Origin: Sediminibacterium roseum
GTDB taxonomy: Bacteria > Bacteroidota > Bacteroidia > Chitinophagales > Chitinophagaceae
Assembly (NCBI RefSeq): GCF_009939005.1
Contig: NZ_JAACJS010000011.1
Span: 276,096-340,095 of the forward strand
Reading direction: 5' to 3'
Length of the DNA stretch: 64,000 bases
Positions within the stretch are counted from its first letter, which is position 1. The number at the start of each line of letters is the position of its first letter. Below are positions 44,047-53,046 of this stretch, piece by piece. A program made the translations under genes and the position numbers. The notes beneath the pieces were generated by a model, which made no database searches, was not told where the DNA came from, and was given only the letters and a program-made list of their open reading frames with translations.

Positions 44047-45156
44047 ATGAAACGACTGCTACTTGCAACAGCATTGCTGGCATCTACTGCCATGCATGCG
44101 CAGAAAATTCTCACAACGGGTGTGCCCACCGGCGGCAACAAGAAAGCTGCCGTAAGTGAAATGATCGGCATCACAGATGTAACCATCCGCTACAACAGGC
44201 CGGGAGTAAAGGGCCGCGAAGGAAAGATCTGGGGACAGCTCGTTCCCGCAGGATTTAACGATGAAGGATATGGCACTTCCAAATCTTCGCCATGGCGCGC
44301 AGGCGCGAACGAGGCCACATCGATCGAATTCAGCACCGATGTATCCGTGGAAGGGCAACCGCTCGCAAAAGGAAAATATGGCCTGTACGTTGTTTACGGC
44401 GCAGATGAAAGCACCATCATCTTTTCAAAAGAAAGCAACAACTGGGGCAGTTTCTTTTACGATCCCAAAAACGATGCGCTGCGCGTAAAAGTAAAACCCG
44501 TTGCAACAGACCGTTCCGTAGAATGGCTGAAATACGAATTCACCAACCAGAAAGAAACCTCTGCAACGGTTAACCTGATGTGGGAGAAACTGATCATTCC
44601 ATTTACGGTGGAAGTGGACCTGGTTAAAACACAGATCGCACAGTTTCGCAGTGAACTGGGATCAGACAAAGGCTTCGCATGGCAAAGCTGGAACAATGCG
44701 GCGCAGTGGAGCGTAGACCACAACACCAACCTCGAAGAAGCATTGCGCTGGGCCGATCTTTCCATGGATACACGCGTGGCCGGCAACCGCAACTTTACCA
44801 CGCTCTCTACAAAAGCACAGGTGCTCAACAAACTGAACCGCGGCGCAGAGGCGATCTCAATTATGAACGAAGCGCTGCCGATGGGCAACATGCAGCAACT
44901 GCACCAATACGGCCGGTCACTGCTCACGCAAAAACAAAATGCAGAAGCGTTGAAAGTATTCATCCTCAACCACGAGAAAAACCCGAACCAGTTTACCACG
45001 CTGATGGGTCTCGCAAGAGGTTACTCAGCCGTTGGCGAATATGCAAAAGCACTTGGTTACCTCGAAAAAGCGGAACCGCTCGCAACGGATGCGGTAAATA
45101 AAAACAACATCACCAAATCCAAGGCGATGTTGAAGGAAGGCAAGGACATCAACTAG
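44047..45156 (+). CDS. Secreted DUF2911 protein with TPR-like C-terminus
   Basis: The ATG at 44047 (MKRLLLATALLASTAMHAQK) starts a signal peptide; the frame from 43933 adds an implausible N-terminus. The 369-residue protein has the DUF2911 domain at about 35-185: 'DVTIRYNRPGVKGREGKIWG', 'PWRAGANEATSIEFSTDV', 'GKYGLYVVYG' and 'IIFSKESNNWGSFFYD'. Residues about 230-369 are helical with tetratricopeptide-like repeats (WADLSMDTRVAGNRNFTTL and 'ALGYLEKAEPLA'). The domain is common in Bacteroidota and has no known activity. A hairpin element separates it from purE. Confidence 0.9.
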   Translation: MKRLLLATALLASTAMHAQKILTTGVPTGGNKKAAVSEMIGITDVTIRYNRPGVKGREGKIWGQLVPAGFNDEGYGTSKSSPWRAGANEATSIEFSTDVSVEGQPLAKGKYGLYVVYGADESTIIFSKESNNWGSFFYDPKNDALRVKVKPVATDRSVEWLKYEFTNQKETSATVNLMWEKLIIPFTVEVDLVKTQIAQFRSELGSDKGFAWQSWNNAAQWSVDHNTNLEEALRWADLSMDTRVAGNRNFTTLSTKAQVLNKLNRGAEAISIMNEALPMGNMQQLHQYGRSLLTQKQNAEALKVFILNHEKNPNQFTTLMGLARGYSAVGEYAKALGYLEKAEPLATDAVNKNNITKSKAMLKEGKDIN

Positions 45157-45172
45157 CCGGTATTTTCAGGTC

Positions 45173-45258
45173 TATTGGTTTATTGGTGCGAAGGGCACCG
45201 GGTGCCATTGGTTTTCCCGCGAAACCGGGCAAAACCGGGACACACCAATAAACCAATA
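45173..45258. repeat. 16-bp inverted repeat around a GC-rich core
   Basis: TATTGGTTTATTGGTG (45173-45188) is the exact complement of the sequence at 45243-45258. The 54-nt interior holds a GGCACC-G-GGTGCC palindrome. It lies between the DUF2911 gene and purE. The arms contain a tandem TTGGTTTA/TTGGTG unit. Confidence 0.75.
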
Positions 45259-45282
45259 AACCAAAAATACTATCTTGCACCT

Positions 45283-45807
45283 ATGCCAACACCTACTCCT
45301 ATCATCGGTATCATCATGGGAAGCGACAGCGACCTGGCTGTAATGAAAGCTGCGGCAGAAATACTGGAGCAGTTCAAGATCCCCTTCGAGTTAACAGTTG
45401 TATCCGCACACCGCACACCACTGCGTATGGTGGATTATGCAACTACTGCTAAAGAAAGAGGATTGAAAGTGATCATCGCCGGTGCAGGCGGTGCGGCGCA
45501 CCTGCCGGGAATGGTTGCATCGATCACCACGTTGCCTGTGATAGGCGTGCCGATCAAATCTTCCAATTCAATAGATGGATGGGATTCTGTGCTCTCCATT
45601 TTACAAATGCCCAACGGTGTCCCGGTTGCAACGGTGGCATTGAATGCAGCGAAGAACGCAGGCATCCTGGCCGCGCAGATCCTGGGCACATCAGACGAAA
45701 ACATTGCTGCCGCCATCGCTCATTATAAAAAAGAAATGAACCACGAGGTAAGCGGCAAAGTGGCAAACCTGAAAAAAGACTGGAACAATGGGTTTGATGT
45801 GAGCTAG
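45283..45807 (+). CDS. purE: N5-carboxyaminoimidazole ribonucleotide mutase
   Basis: The ATG at 45283 gives 174 residues; the longer frame from 45175 translates the hairpin element. PurE moves the carboxyl group of N5-CAIR to C4 in purine synthesis. Class I features are '[20 protein letters not shown]' at the N-terminus, '[15 protein letters not shown]' near 40-54 with the catalytic histidine, '[20 protein letters not shown]' near 66-85 and '[10 protein letters not shown]'. The cognate ATPase PurK is not in the window. purB, another gene of the pathway, is 31 kb away. Confidence 0.96.
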   Translation: MPTPTPIIGIIMGSDSDLAVMKAAAEILEQFKIPFELTVVSAHRTPLRMVDYATTAKERGLKVIIAGAGGAAHLPGMVASITTLPVIGVPIKSSNSIDGWDSVLSILQMPNGVPVATVALNAAKNAGILAAQILGTSDENIAAAIAHYKKEMNHEVSGKVANLKKDWNNGFDVS

Positions 45808-45871
45808 TATGGTTGCACTGTGTTGTTGTAAATACTTTTTCGGAAAACAATTTCAACCTCAAACACATACC

Positions 45872-46393
45872 ATGAAACGCAGACGCAGTACCCTTTCCCT
45901 CGTTTTTTCCCTTTTGTTTTTTTCAGGCCTGCATGCGCAGGAAACAAGCGCCGTTTCTTACCAATGTACACCCTGCGGACAGGCATGTGATAAAAAGGCT
46001 TACGACAAAGCCGGACACTGTGCTTCCTGCGGAATGGAACTGGTGAAGAAGGGTGGAGTGGTTTTTAAAAACATCCCGGCATCGGAGATCTGTACCTATA
46101 TCAAAAACCATCCCTCTGCCGTACTCCTGGATGTTCGTACAAAAGAAGAATTTGAAGGGCGCGCCAACCCTGATTTCGGCACTTTAAAAAATGCGATCAA
46201 TATCCCGATCCAGGAACTGAAAAGCAAGATCGCATCCATTGGCCATCTTAAAAACAAAGAGATCCTTGTGTTTTGCTCGCACAGCCACAGAAGCCCGCAG
46301 GCGAGTTATGTGCTCACGCAGAATGGCTTCACAAACGTTACAAACATGTTGGGAGGGATGAGTGTTGTTACAGATAAAAGCTGCAAAAAATAA
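45872..46393 (+). CDS. Secreted rhodanese with N-terminal cysteine-rich metal-binding motif
   Basis: The ATG at 45872 (MKRRRSTLSLVFSLLFFSGL) gives a signal peptide ending HAQ and 173 residues. Residues 30-56 form a small zinc-ribbon-like or heavy-metal-binding motif with Cys32, Cys35, Cys39, Cys50 and Cys53 (CTPCGQAC and 'GHCASCGMEL'). The rhodanese domain (about 65-170) has 'AVLLDVRTKEEFEGRANPDF' and the active loop Cys135-SHSH-Arg140 (VFCSHSHRSPQAS). Rhodaneses move sulfane sulfur. The added metal-binding part and export suggest a periplasmic sulfur or metal-handling role. It converges with a barrel gene 15 bases away. Confidence 0.88.
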   Translation: MKRRRSTLSLVFSLLFFSGLHAQETSAVSYQCTPCGQACDKKAYDKAGHCASCGMELVKKGGVVFKNIPASEICTYIKNHPSAVLLDVRTKEEFEGRANPDFGTLKNAINIPIQELKSKIASIGHLKNKEILVFCSHSHRSPQASYVLTQNGFTNVTNMLGGMSVVTDKSCKK

Positions 46394-46408
46394 ACTTATC
46401 CCGGTAAA

Positions 46409-47158
46409 TTATTCCCTCGGTACAACCGGGCACTTCACCCCTGTTCCTCCAAAAAGAAAACTCACACCCACCGATATGCCGTAGTAGCTGTCTTTGCGCC
46501 CCGGGTTCGCGGTATAACTGAAGCCATCAAGATAATCTGTAAACACAAACCGGAGCGTAGCCTCCGCGTTTACGGCGATGTTTGGTGTTACCATCCATTT
46601 CACTCCCGCGCCAACGGGAACAACAGGCAATACGCGGGGCAATGCATGGGCAGAGTCTTTTGTGTAGCCCGACTGCAGGGATGATTTAAGCGCGGCATTT
46701 GAATCGAGACTGCTCCAGTCTCTCCTGATGTTGAGAAACGTTGCGCCAGCACCAATCATCACATAGGGCGTGAGGGTGCGGTCGGATGATTTGCCATTGT
46801 CGCCATAGGGATTGAACACCACCATACCCGTTATTTCAGTAGCCGGTGTACTGAAGGCAAATCTCCGGTACTGTTTCCACGAAGGGTTTTGAAAACGTGC
46901 CTCGTCTGCACTCATCGAACCGATGGTAAGGTTTCCCCGCCAGGAAAAATACGGGGTAAAGGGTTTTGCCAGCCATACATTCACCATCGGCCGGGCGCCT
47001 TTGAATGAGCCGAACGGGCTCTCGATCAGGTCCCCCTGGTACAACAATGTTCCGATGTTGATGCCCGCTTCAAAACGATAGGGGCTCTGTGCATGGCTTT
47101 GGGCGAATGAAAAAGAAACGACAAGGAAAAGCAATACAATCTTTAAAACAGATCTCAT
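46409..47158 (-). CDS. DUF6089 outer membrane beta-barrel protein
   Basis: This 249-residue protein has a signal peptide (ending SFAQSHAQ). It opens the barrel with 'FEAGINIGTLLYQGDL', a typical DUF6089 start that recurs in Bacteroidota. Repeated amphipathic strands with aromatic ends (YFSWRGNLTIG, 'LTPYVMIGAGATFLNI', 'VVPVGAGVKWMVTPNIAVNA') and a final 'YGISVGVSFLFG' support an eight-strand barrel. A conserved 'FVFTDYLDGFS' loop is also present. Its function is unknown; related proteins may have structural roles in the outer membrane. It is a single gene. Confidence 0.88.
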   Translation of the reverse strand: MRSVLKIVLLFLVVSFSFAQSHAQSPYRFEAGINIGTLLYQGDLIESPFGSFKGARPMVNVWLAKPFTPYFSWRGNLTIGSMSADEARFQNPSWKQYRRFAFSTPATEITGMVVFNPYGDNGKSSDRTLTPYVMIGAGATFLNIRRDWSSLDSNAALKSSLQSGYTKDSAHALPRVLPVVPVGAGVKWMVTPNIAVNAEATLRFVFTDYLDGFSYTANPGRKDSYYGISVGVSFLFGGTGVKCPVVPRE

Positions 47159-47355
47159 AACTGATGATTGGAGGTTGGATAATAAAACGATCAGTGTAGA
47201 AATCTATCCGGGCGAGTTGGTTTGTTTCCGTGAGATACAATTTTCAATCCGTTTGTTGTTAACGAAATGATAATTGAGCCGGGATTCGGTGGACAAGATT
47301 ACCGTCACGCCGGCAGCAGCATGTTAATGCAAGAATAATGATACAGTAACGTTGA

Positions 47356-48951
47356 TCAGATCGTGACCACACCAAATCCCTGGTTCAGGCCGGTAGACAC
47401 GGCATATACCCTATCGATCCATGCGTTACCGTATTGTGCATAAGACAGCGAGAAATTGTCTACGCGCTCCTGGAGGCTGTTGTTTGGGAAAAGATCGTTT
47501 TTGAGTTTTGCGATCTGTTGTTTTTGCGCATCGTACCTGGTGCGTTCTGCGCGTAACAATTTTTTCTCCAGCGCTTCCAGTTTTTTCAGCGATTGTTTTT
47601 CGAGGGCGGAAATGTGTTCGGATAATGTTTTATCAACGGCATCCGCTACCACACGCAGGTGCGCATAATAATCTTTTGCCTGCTGCAATTCTTTTTCAAG
47701 ATTGAGCTGGTGATCGCTTTCGCGTTTTACCAGCGTATTGAGCAACGTGAGTTCACCGGAGAACAGGTCGGCCTGCGTGAACCCGAGTTTTTTCATCCGT
47801 TCCAGTTGCTCCTTTTTCATCAGCAAAAAAGAATTGCGCAGCATGAGCACGGGATATGGGATGTGAACGGCCTCAAAAACCGATCTCAGTTCCAGCCAGT
47901 ACGCTATCTCCCCTCCTCCACCGATAAACACGATATTGGGCAGTACGGTTTCCTGGAACGCGCCGCGGAGAATTACGTTGCCGCTGAACCGTTCGGGATG
48001 CGCTTTCAACTCCTGCAGGATCTGTTCTTTTGAAAAGCTGAGCGACAGTGCCTTCACTTCAAAGCGATCGCCTTCCAGTTCTATGCGTTCGCGTTTATCG
48101 CCAAGGAGGTAAAATAAATTCAGTTCGCGGCCACCGGCCTGTACCTTGTAATGTTCACCAAGCTTTTCGATGGTTGCGGCCACTATGGTGTGCGAGAACC
48201 TTTCGGTCAACTCTTTTTCTACGACGGGCGCAAACGCATTTTTGAGTTTTGCATTGTCGGGAATGAGTACGATCAACCCGTATTTTCCGAAGAGTTCGTT
48301 TACCAGTTCAAGCGTTGCCTGCTGTATCGTTTTTCCTTCGGTATAACACCGGGTGAACAGTTCGGTGAGCTCGTTTCCGTGCGGGAGAACACCGGTTTGG
48401 CCATGTATGGCGTGGATCAGTTTCAGTAACGGCTTGTCTACTTTCATCCTGCCTACGGCACCGGTCTGACTGGTTTCCCAAACCAGTTTTTGCCCGCCAA
48501 CATTTACAAAACCCAGCTCATCAAGATCCGCGTCTTCGCTGCCCATGTAATAAACGGGAACGAATTTGTATTGCGGCAGTTGCCCGGATAATTCATCCGC
48601 CAGTTTTATGGCATGCAGGATCTTGTAAATAAAATAAAGCGGGCCGGTAAAAATATTCGGCTGGTGCGCCGTGGTAACGGTAAATGTATTTTGATCTGCG
48701 AGCAGGCGGATGTTCTCCGCCAGTTTTGCCGTTTGCTGGATGGATGCATATTGCTCTTCCAATACTTCCGATAAAAGCGCACGCGGCGTATTGAATTGTT
48801 GTCTTTGTGCGATCGAAGCCTTGATGCCCTCCAATGTTGGGGAAAGCCGGTAAAACGGTTGCAGCGCTGGGGCGTTCGACAAATAATCTGTGATGATCTT
48901 TGAAAAAAAGCCGGTATCCTTATAAGGTAAATAGGTAGCTTCCTGGTGCAT
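47356..48951 (-). CDS. bshC: Bacillithiol biosynthesis cysteine-adding enzyme
   Basis: This 531-residue protein matches BshC, which adds cysteine to glucosaminyl-malate in bacillithiol synthesis. The Rossmann-like core begins near 85 with 'TVTTAHQPNIFTGPLYFIYK' and continues with 'FVPVYYMGSEDADLDELGFV'. 'NIVFIGGGGEIAYWLELRSV' and 'PYPVLMLRNSF' are family stretches near 340-370. A long coiled coil (about 410-490) matches the dimerising arm of known BshC structures. Size is normal. A one-mismatch -7 box (minus strand TACTTTTA, 48968-48961) lies 9 bases from the ATG. BshA and BshB are not in the window. Confidence 0.95.
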   Translation of the reverse strand: MHQEATYLPYKDTGFFSKIITDYLSNAPALQPFYRLSPTLEGIKASIAQRQQFNTPRALLSEVLEEQYASIQQTAKLAENIRLLADQNTFTVTTAHQPNIFTGPLYFIYKILHAIKLADELSGQLPQYKFVPVYYMGSEDADLDELGFVNVGGQKLVWETSQTGAVGRMKVDKPLLKLIHAIHGQTGVLPHGNELTELFTRCYTEGKTIQQATLELVNELFGKYGLIVLIPDNAKLKNAFAPVVEKELTERFSHTIVAATIEKLGEHYKVQAGGRELNLFYLLGDKRERIELEGDRFEVKALSLSFSKEQILQELKAHPERFSGNVILRGAFQETVLPNIVFIGGGGEIAYWLELRSVFEAVHIPYPVLMLRNSFLLMKKEQLERMKKLGFTQADLFSGELTLLNTLVKRESDHQLNLEKELQQAKDYYAHLRVVADAVDKTLSEHISALEKQSLKKLEALEKKLLRAERTRYDAQKQQIAKLKNDLFPNNSLQERVDNFSLSYAQYGNAWIDRVYAVSTGLNQGFGVVTI

Positions 48952-49042
48952 AATGATTGGTAAAAGTACGATTTAGCGCATTTCGTGTTCGCCGTTCATA
49001 CTTTTTGTGAGCGCCGGTTGTTTAAGACGCCCGTGTTATGAT

Positions 49043-50293
49043 CTAACCAAACCTGTTTGGGTCAAACGGTGTGATATCCATGCTCAGCTTTTCTTCATTC
49101 ACCACTTCGCTCACCAGCTTGCCGGTGCCGGCGCCAAGGCTCAGGCCCAACATGGCGTGCCCTGTTGCGATGGTTACGTTGTTCCATTTTTTTGTTTTAC
49201 CGATGTAGGGCAATCCATCTGCGGAACAGGGCCGGTAGCCAAACCAGATCCTGTCTTCCGTTGGCACCGGAACCTTGAATTCAGGATAGAAGCGGGCAAC
49301 GGCCTGCAGCAATCCTTCTACACGGTTCATCCGCGGGGGTGTTTTGGTGGAGGTGATTTCCATCGTACCGCCAAAACGGATCTTGTTGCCATCCATCGGT
49401 GTTAACGCTGCGCGGCCCTCTACCAGAACGGCCGGGTAATTGATCCTGTACGGCGAATCCTCCAGCGTAACCGAATAACCCCTTCCCGGCACCAATGGAA
49501 TCTTTACCTGCATTTTCTCCGCCAGCTCCCTGCTCCACGATCCGGATGCAACCACGATGTGATCTGCATCGTACGCATTTTTATCCGTGATCACTTTCCT
49601 GATCTTTCCGTTGGTATGTTCGAACCTGTTCACCTCCTCGTTCGTTACGAGCCTCACATTCTTCTGTTCCAGGTCTGATAACAACTGTTGCATTAATTTG
49701 TTCGGGTAAAGATGCGCATCGCACTTGAACCACACCGCCCCGAGTGCATTGATCCTGGTCTGCGGCTCAAGCGCCTGCAGCTGGTTGTAATCGAGCAAAG
49801 CCGTATCGGTTAAACCGAGCCTGTGTGCTTTTTCTACGAGGTGACGTGAGTGCTCTGCGCCTGCTTCTGTCTGAAATACCTCGAGCAGTCCCTTGTGCTC
49901 GTACGAGAATTTGAATTGCGGGAGTTGTGTCCAGTCTTCGTAAAGTTTCTGGCTCAATATGGCAATATCGCGCAGCGGAACCGCGGCGCTCTCTACTTTT
50001 TCGGGTGTGGCGGAACGCATGAATTTCATTCCCCAGTCGATCAGGCTCCAGCTCAAACGCGGCTGTACGTAAAACGGGCTCCTGGAGTTCCACATCCATT
50101 TCAATCCCTGTTTTACAATACCGGGTGTGGCGAGGGGAACGAAGTGGCTCGGGCAAACATACCCTGCGTTACCATAAGAGCAATTGCTGCTCATATCGGT
50201 CTTATCGATAACGGTCACTTCGTGGCCGCTTTGCTGTAAATAATAAGCGCTGCTTAAACCGATGATGCCCCCGCCAATGACTACAACTTTCAT
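49043..50293 (-). CDS. FAD-dependent D-amino acid / hydroxyproline dehydrogenase
   Basis: The ATG at 50293 (MKVVVIGGGIIGLSSAYYLQ) gives 416 residues; the frame to 50398 adds a tail overlapping the next gene's end. The N-terminal GxGxxG dinucleotide fold and the DAO-type FAD domain are clear. Other signatures are 'CSYGNAGYVCPSHFVPLATP' near 38, 'PLVPGRGYSVTLED' near 280, and 'WFGYRPCSADGLPYIGKTKK' and 'GHAMLGLSLGAGTGKLVSEV' near the end. It is DadA-like. Being 101 bases downstream of a 4-hydroxyproline epimerase, it probably oxidises cis-4-hydroxy-D-proline to pyrroline-4-hydroxy-2-carboxylate; the substrate is inference from context. Confidence 0.88.
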   Translation of the reverse strand: MKVVVIGGGIIGLSSAYYLQQSGHEVTVIDKTDMSSNCSYGNAGYVCPSHFVPLATPGIVKQGLKWMWNSRSPFYVQPRLSWSLIDWGMKFMRSATPEKVESAAVPLRDIAILSQKLYEDWTQLPQFKFSYEHKGLLEVFQTEAGAEHSRHLVEKAHRLGLTDTALLDYNQLQALEPQTRINALGAVWFKCDAHLYPNKLMQQLLSDLEQKNVRLVTNEEVNRFEHTNGKIRKVITDKNAYDADHIVVASGSWSRELAEKMQVKIPLVPGRGYSVTLEDSPYRINYPAVLVEGRAALTPMDGNKIRFGGTMEITSTKTPPRMNRVEGLLQAVARFYPEFKVPVPTEDRIWFGYRPCSADGLPYIGKTKKWNNVTIATGHAMLGLSLGAGTGKLVSEVVNEEKLSMDITPFDPNRFG

Positions 50294-50394
50294 GCGTGTG
50301 TTTTGGTTTTGAGCGCAAGGTCGGGAAAAAATCGAGGAGTTGTGGGTTTGGCGCAGGCGTTGCAAAATGTAAGCGCTTCTTTCACTCATCCAAC

Positions 50395-51444
50395 TCAAAT
50401 CACCTGGAACCCGTGTGCATATGGATCATCGGCCGGGTCGATGGAAATGGTATTGTAGCCATACACCTTTGCCCAACCCTCTACACTGGGTATGATGGCC
50501 GGTTTGCCGCCAACGGTTGTAACGCGTTCTACCTTGCCCGTAAACTTGGAACCGATGATGCTTTCGTGGATGAAGCTGTCGCCCTCTTTGAGTTTCCCTT
50601 TGGCGAACCATTGCGCCATGCGGGCAGAGGTTCCGGTGCCGCAGGGTGAGCGGTCTATCGCCTTATCGCCATAGAAAACGGCATTTCTCGCGGTTGATGT
50701 TGGATCGATCACCGCACCCGCCCATAAAATATGGGAACAGCCATTGATCGTCGGGTTATCCGGGTGAACAAATGTATATTTTGCATTGATGCGTTTGCGC
50801 AACTCGCGCGACCATGCAATGAGCTGATCCGCGGCGTAGTTTTCCAGTCCTTTGAAATTGGCCTGCACATCAACGATCGCATAAAAATTTCCACCGTAAG
50901 AAACGTCCACGGTTATTTCTCCCAGGTCGGGACATTCAACCGCCAATCCTTCCGAGTCAAGGTAAGCCGCTACATTGGTGAGTTTAACGGCGGTTACCTT
51001 TCGACCTTCCTGTTTGTACTCGATGTGTACCAGTCCTGCTGGCGCTTCCATGCGCACGATGCCGGGCGTTTTGGGGGTGATGAGCCCTTCTTCAATCGCG
51101 ATGGTGATGGTGCCGATGGTGCCATGCCCGCACATGGGCAAACAACCGCTGGTTTCAATAAAAAGCGTGGCCACATCGTTTGCGGGGTCGTGAGGCGGGT
51201 AAAGGATGCTCCCGCTCATCATGTCGTGCCCACGTGGTTCAAACATCAGCCCCTTGCGGATCCAGTCGTACTCCCTCAGGAAATGCTGGCGTTTATCACT
51301 CATGGTCTCGCCTTCCAGCTCCGGACCACCTATCGCAACCACACGAACGGGATTGCCGCAGGTGTGTGCATCTATACAGGAGAAAATATGGCCGGAGAGA
51401 TGACCGGGAACAGGCATGGTATACGGCAGTGGGCTCGCTTTCAT
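50395..51444 (-). CDS. 4-hydroxyproline 2-epimerase (proline racemase family)
   Basis: This 349-residue enzyme has both catalytic cysteines of the proline racemase family: Cys105 in 'GCLPMCGHGTIG' and Cys268 in 'DRSPCGTGTSARMA'. The family opening 'FSCIDAHTCGNPVRVVAIGG' is present. The two-cysteine pair distinguishes epimerases and racemases from the dehydratases that have threonine at the second site. It interconverts trans-4-hydroxy-L-proline and cis-4-hydroxy-D-proline. ATGs at 51444 and 51417 are both possible starts. The downstream FAD dehydrogenase and the nearby aldehyde dehydrogenase fit hydroxyproline breakdown. Confidence 0.9.
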   Translation of the reverse strand: MKASPLPYTMPVPGHLSGHIFSCIDAHTCGNPVRVVAIGGPELEGETMSDKRQHFLREYDWIRKGLMFEPRGHDMMSGSILYPPHDPANDVATLFIETSGCLPMCGHGTIGTITIAIEEGLITPKTPGIVRMEAPAGLVHIEYKQEGRKVTAVKLTNVAAYLDSEGLAVECPDLGEITVDVSYGGNFYAIVDVQANFKGLENYAADQLIAWSRELRKRINAKYTFVHPDNPTINGCSHILWAGAVIDPTSTARNAVFYGDKAIDRSPCGTGTSARMAQWFAKGKLKEGDSFIHESIIGSKFTGKVERVTTVGGKPAIIPSVEGWAKVYGYNTISIDPADDPYAHGFQVI

Positions 51445-51678
51445 TAAGTGGTGCTATTTACAAGAGTTCGTTTAAAAAGGATGATCTTACAAAGATTAGG
51501 GATTGGGTACAAAAGAACTTTTCGGATTTTACCCGAAATGATGCGGTTTTGAGCTTGCACCACGCGCAGCGGGCGCTAAAAAGCCGCCGATCGGCTCACC
51601 GCTTAAAACCGTAAACAAAATCGCTGCAATTTTAACCCCCTTTTTACCCACTTCTGCTTATTTTCATCTACGATTGTC

Positions 51679-52944
51679 ATGGAACAGTACGGAAAAATAT
51701 TACTGATTGCGATGCCCGCCTTCCTGGCCCTGGTTCTTTTTGAAAAATGGTGGGGCTGGCGCAAAGGGAAAGATACGGTGCGGCCGATGGATATGATCTC
51801 GAGCCTCAGTTCGGGCATCACCAATTCTACCAAAGACGTACTCGGGCTCAGCATCGCCATCATCACATACGGCTGGCTGGTTGACCATGTGGCCATCGTT
51901 CATGTAAGGTCAACGGTTTGGGTTTACATCATCGCGTTTTTTGCGCTGGATCTTGCAGGATACCTCACCCACCGCATTGATCACGAGATCAACTTCTTCT
52001 GGAACAGCCACATCATTCACCACAGCAGCGAAGATTTTAACCTGGCCTGCGCACTGCGCCAGAACATTTCCATTTTCATAAGGGTGTTCACTGTGTTTTT
52101 ATTGCCGGCTGCACTGCTTGGCGTTCCGTCGCAGGTTATTGCGGTAGTGGCGCCCTTGCATCTGTTTGCGCAGTTCTGGTACCATACCGAGCACATCGGC
52201 AGAATGGGTTTCCTGGAGAAGATCATTGTTACGCCTTCGCACCACAGGGTTCACCACGCCATCAACAAAGAATATTTAGATAAGAACTATGGGCAGATCT
52301 TTATTTTCTGGGACAAATGGTTTGGCACTTTCCAGGAAGAACTGCCAGGAGTAAAACCTGTGTACGGCATCACGCGGCCGGTGCAGACCTGGAACCCCAT
52401 CAAAATAAATTTCCAGCACATGGCGCTGATGATGAAAGACGCATGGCGCACGAGAAGCGTGAAAGACAAACTCCGTGTATGGTTCATGCCAACTGGCTGG
52501 AGGCCGGAAGATGTGGCGGAGAAATACCCGGTTTACAAAATAGAAGATGTATATGCTTTTGACAAGTACGAAACCAAAACAAGTACCGCCCTGCTCACCT
52601 GCGTGTGGATACAGATCTCGATCCTCCTGCTGTTTGTAAGTTATTTCTTTGGACACGTGGCGCAGATCAAGGCGCCGGGCATCTTTTTCTACGGCGCATT
52701 CGTGTTCCTTTATGTTTACTCCTTTACTGAATTAATGGATGGCAATTCCTATGCATGGGTGTGGGAGATGTTGAAAGCCGTTTTTGGCATCGGGCTCATC
52801 CTTTACAATGGCGATTGGTTTGGAACCAACCAATATTCGCCTTTGATCAATTTTGTATTGATCGGATATTTTGTTTTGTCGTTCGTATCGTTTCTTTATT
52901 TTTCTTTTTGGGAAGAAAGAGATCTATCAACGCAGCCTGTTTAA
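51679..52944 (+). CDS. Sterol desaturase / fatty acid hydroxylase family membrane protein
   Basis: This 421-residue protein has several membrane helices and the eight-histidine di-iron motifs of the superfamily: 'HRIDHE' and 'NSHIIHHSSEDFN' near residue 95-115, then 'WYHTEH' near 170 and 'PSHHRVHHAIN' near 188. Helices at about 5-22, 50-65, 75-95 and four more near the C-terminus frame the catalytic part. Family members hydroxylate or desaturate lipids; some bacterial ones act on carotenoids or sphingolipid/plasmalogen-like lipids. It sits on the plus strand in the middle of minus-strand hydroxyproline genes and is unrelated to them. Confidence 0.92.
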   Translation: MEQYGKILLIAMPAFLALVLFEKWWGWRKGKDTVRPMDMISSLSSGITNSTKDVLGLSIAIITYGWLVDHVAIVHVRSTVWVYIIAFFALDLAGYLTHRIDHEINFFWNSHIIHHSSEDFNLACALRQNISIFIRVFTVFLLPAALLGVPSQVIAVVAPLHLFAQFWYHTEHIGRMGFLEKIIVTPSHHRVHHAINKEYLDKNYGQIFIFWDKWFGTFQEELPGVKPVYGITRPVQTWNPIKINFQHMALMMKDAWRTRSVKDKLRVWFMPTGWRPEDVAEKYPVYKIEDVYAFDKYETKTSTALLTCVWIQISILLLFVSYFFGHVAQIKAPGIFFYGAFVFLYVYSFTELMDGNSYAWVWEMLKAVFGIGLILYNGDWFGTNQYSPLINFVLIGYFVLSFVSFLYFSFWEERDLSTQPV

Positions 52945-52967
52945 CACTGCGGGAGCTAGCCTCAATA

Positions 52968-53005
52968 AAAAAGCGATCATGAACAGAACATCATGATCGC
53001 TTTTT
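52968..53005. terminator. Bidirectional terminator
   Basis: GCGATCATGA (52973-52982) pairs with TCATGATCGC (52991-53000) around an 8-nt loop. Flanking A and T runs make it usable by the sterol desaturase gene and the convergent gene at 53047. Confidence 0.93.
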
Positions 53006-53046
53006 CTTTCAACTTTATTTATAAGCAAGTGGTGCCAGGTTGTTAA

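Noticed and set aside
51459..51614. Plus-strand frame with a protein-like tail (SFKKDDLTKIRDWVQKNF and on) between the epimerase and desaturase genes
   Set aside because: No ATG, GTG or TTG lies in frame near the protein-like part, the upstream part is antisense to the epimerase gene, and no family is recognised. It may be a relic but cannot be supported.
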